Below are positions 6,547 through 7,923 of a stretch of 7,923 nucleotides of DNA, in pieces. Numbering within the stretch: position 1 is the stretch's first letter; every line of letters begins with the position of its first letter. The stretch lies in assembly GCA_934216375.1 (NCBI GenBank), contig CAKQBP010000057.1, positions 1 to 7,923 on the forward strand, written 5' to 3'. Origin of the DNA: an uncultured Veillonella sp. (GTDB lineage Bacteria; Bacillota; Negativicutes; Veillonellales; Veillonellaceae). Below the pieces are notes generated by a model, which was not told the origin of the DNA, made no database searches, and worked only from the letters and a program-made list of their open reading frames with translations. The translations under genes and the position numbers were made by a program.

Positions 6547-6650
6547 ATATAAATATAACGGTTTTTGCTGTGTATGGTAAATAGACTAGAGTTAAGGAAT
6601 AATTAGGTATACAATGATATTATGGATTATTATAGCTTGATAATAAATGT

Positions 6651-6676
6651 TTGAATTCGGTTAGCTGTAGTATACT
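6651..6676 (+). promoter_or_regulatory. Candidate promoter upstream of the osmoprotectant transporter gene
   Basis: TATACT at 6671-6676 is a good -10 hexamer, 44 bases before the start codon. The nearest -35-like sequence is TTGAAT at 6651-6656, but the 14-base spacing is short. The hexamers may be used with help from an activator, or the true -35 is poorly conserved. The 6547-6719 gap shows no other clear signal. Confidence 0.25.
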
Positions 6677-6719
6677 TATATAGTTTTTTATTTCTTAACT
6701 TAGAAAGGCGGTGTATGTA

Positions 6720-7923
6720 ATGCATGATGTCATATCATTACTTATCAATCGCTATGATTTTTTTCTCCAGTTATTATGGGAGCATATAGAAATTTCAGTA
6801 TTAGCTTCTGTTATTGCTACCATCATCGGTGGATTATTGGGTGTATTTATATATGAATATAAACGGCTAGCTACGCCAGTTATGGTAGGGGTTAATTTCC
6901 TATATACGATTCCATCTATATCGATGTTAGGCCTTTTGTTGTATGTATCGGGTGTTGGTAATACGACGGCTATTATTGCATTGGTTATATATGCTTTATT
7001 ACCAATGGTACGAAATACATTTACTGGTCTTAACCAGATTGATCAAGCCATGTGTGAAGCGGGAATTGCGTTAGGGCTCACGCGGATTCAACGTTTGTGG
7101 AATATAGAGATTCCCTTGGCTATGCCGACGATTATGGCTGGTATACGGACTATGCTCGTTATGACCATTGCCTTGACAGGTATTGCATCCTTTATTGGTG
7201 CTGGTGGCTTAGGTGTGGCGATTTATAGGGGGATTACAACAAATCAAAGTGCTTTGACGATTGCCGGTAGTCTACTGATTGCACTATTAGCCATTACTGT
7301 TGATGCGCTCTTTTCTTTAGGTGAAAGAGTAACGCGTATTAGCCCTCATATGAAGCGCTATACGATTATATTTGTTTCGATTATGACGATAATTGCGATG
7401 GGTATAGGTGGTTGGGCTATGTATTGCCGTCATATGAAGACCGATGTTATTCATATTGCAACGAAACCTATGACGGAACAACTTATTTTGGGGAATGTTT
7501 TAAAAGAATTAATCGAGAAGAAGACTGATTTAACCGTAGAGGTTACAGAAGGTGTAGGCGGTGGTACATCAAATATTCAACCAGCTATGCTTTCTGGCCA
7601 ATTTGATATATATCCTGAATATACTGGTACGGCTTGGTCTGCTGTGCTGAAACGTACAGATGCTTATGATGAAAGCCTATTTAATGAGCTTTCACAGGCC
7701 TACAAAGAGAAATATAATTTTGAGTGGGTCGGCATGTACGGCTTTAATAATACCTATGGCATAGGGGTGCGTAATGAAATCGCTCAGAGTTATGGCGTAA
7801 AAACATATTCCGATCTTGCTCGTATAGCACCATCCCTAACATTAGGAGGGGAATATGATTTCTTTGGCCGTGAGGATGGCTATGCTGGATTACAACGCGT
7901 GTATGGCATGAGCTTTAAAGCTA
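6720..7923 (+). CDS. Osmoprotectant (quaternary amine) ABC transporter, fused permease and substrate-binding protein, 3' truncated by window end
   Basis: The frame is open from the ATG at 6720 to the window edge, giving 401 codons of what is probably a protein of about 500. Residues 1-205 form a binding-protein-dependent permease domain with several hydrophobic helices. Its cytoplasmic EAA loop is EAGIALG (113-119) followed by EIPLAMPTIMAGIR, which contacts the ATPase subunit. A further transmembrane segment at about 215-237 anchors an external substrate-binding domain of the OpuCC/ProX type. That domain starts near residue 244 with HIATKPMTEQLILGN and includes GGGTSNIQPAMLSGQFDIYP followed by EYTGTAW, a strong family signature. 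Such fusions (BusAB/OpuFB-like) import glycine betaine, choline or related solutes. The exact ligand cannot be read here. AAAGGCGG at 6704-6711 supports the start. The ATPase gene is not visible and may lie beyond the window. Confidence 0.9.
   Translation, partial: MHDVISLLINRYDFFLQLLWEHIEISVLASVIATIIGGLLGVFIYEYKRLATPVMVGVNFLYTIPSISMLGLLLYVSGVGNTTAIIALVIYALLPMVRNTFTGLNQIDQAMCEAGIALGLTRIQRLWNIEIPLAMPTIMAGIRTMLVMTIALTGIASFIGAGGLGVAIYRGITTNQSALTIAGSLLIALLAITVDALFSLGERVTRISPHMKRYTIIFVSIMTIIAMGIGGWAMYCRHMKTDVIHIATKPMTEQLILGNVLKELIEKKTDLTVEVTEGVGGGTSNIQPAMLSGQFDIYPEYTGTAWSAVLKRTDAYDESLFNELSQAYKEKYNFEWVGMYGFNNTYGIGVRNEIAQSYGVKTYSDLARIAPSLTLGGEYDFFGREDGYAGLQRVYGMSFKA

Noticed and set aside
6547..6719. 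Possible terminator after the YolD-like gene
   Set aside because: I found no stem with a following T-run in this AT-rich gap. The T-runs present (6562-6566 and 6684-6690) are not preceded by a convincing hairpin.

Overview
The window reads as a core-chromosome segment of a low-GC Firmicute. The codon usage, the Shine-Dalgarno sequences and the order DUF2232-like gene / gdpP / rplI / dnaB fit the Firmicutes as a whole. The protein flavour suggests the Negativicutes, possibly a Veillonella relative, but that placement is recognition from memory and has not been tested. All genes found lie on the + strand.

Positions 1-4005 are a housekeeping block. It holds the tail of a probable DUF2232 (YybS-like) membrane protein, then gdpP (membrane-bound c-di-AMP phosphodiesterase), rplI (ribosomal protein L9) and dnaB (replicative helicase). 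gdpP and rplI overlap by ATGA, so their translation is probably coupled. A 12-bp hairpin separates rplI from dnaB. It also helps set the dnaB start at the ATG at 2647 rather than at an upstream in-frame TTG.

Positions 4004-4194 hold the most unusual structure: a nested, imperfect palindrome of about 191 bp that starts on the dnaB stop codon. Its core is a 21-bp stem flanked by an A-run and a T-run, which looks like a bidirectional terminator. Further paired arms lie outside that core. Next comes a very AT-rich gene for an unrecognised single-span membrane protein (4217-4684), closed by a clear intrinsic terminator.

Positions 4770-6546 form a probable SOS-controlled lesion-bypass unit. A near-consensus promoter overlaps a perfect 14-bp palindrome resembling the Gram-positive LexA (DinR) box. 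It is followed by a UvrX/YqjW-type Y-family DNA polymerase and a small YolD-like protein. The pairing matches the uvrX-yolD and yqjW-yqjX pairs of Bacillus.

From 6720 to the end of the window runs the start of a fused permease/substrate-binding protein of an osmoprotectant (quaternary amine) ABC transporter, cut by the window edge. GdpP, which sets c-di-AMP levels, and an osmolyte importer, a class often controlled by c-di-AMP in Firmicutes, occur in the same 8 kb. Nothing in the sequence shows that the two are functionally linked here.
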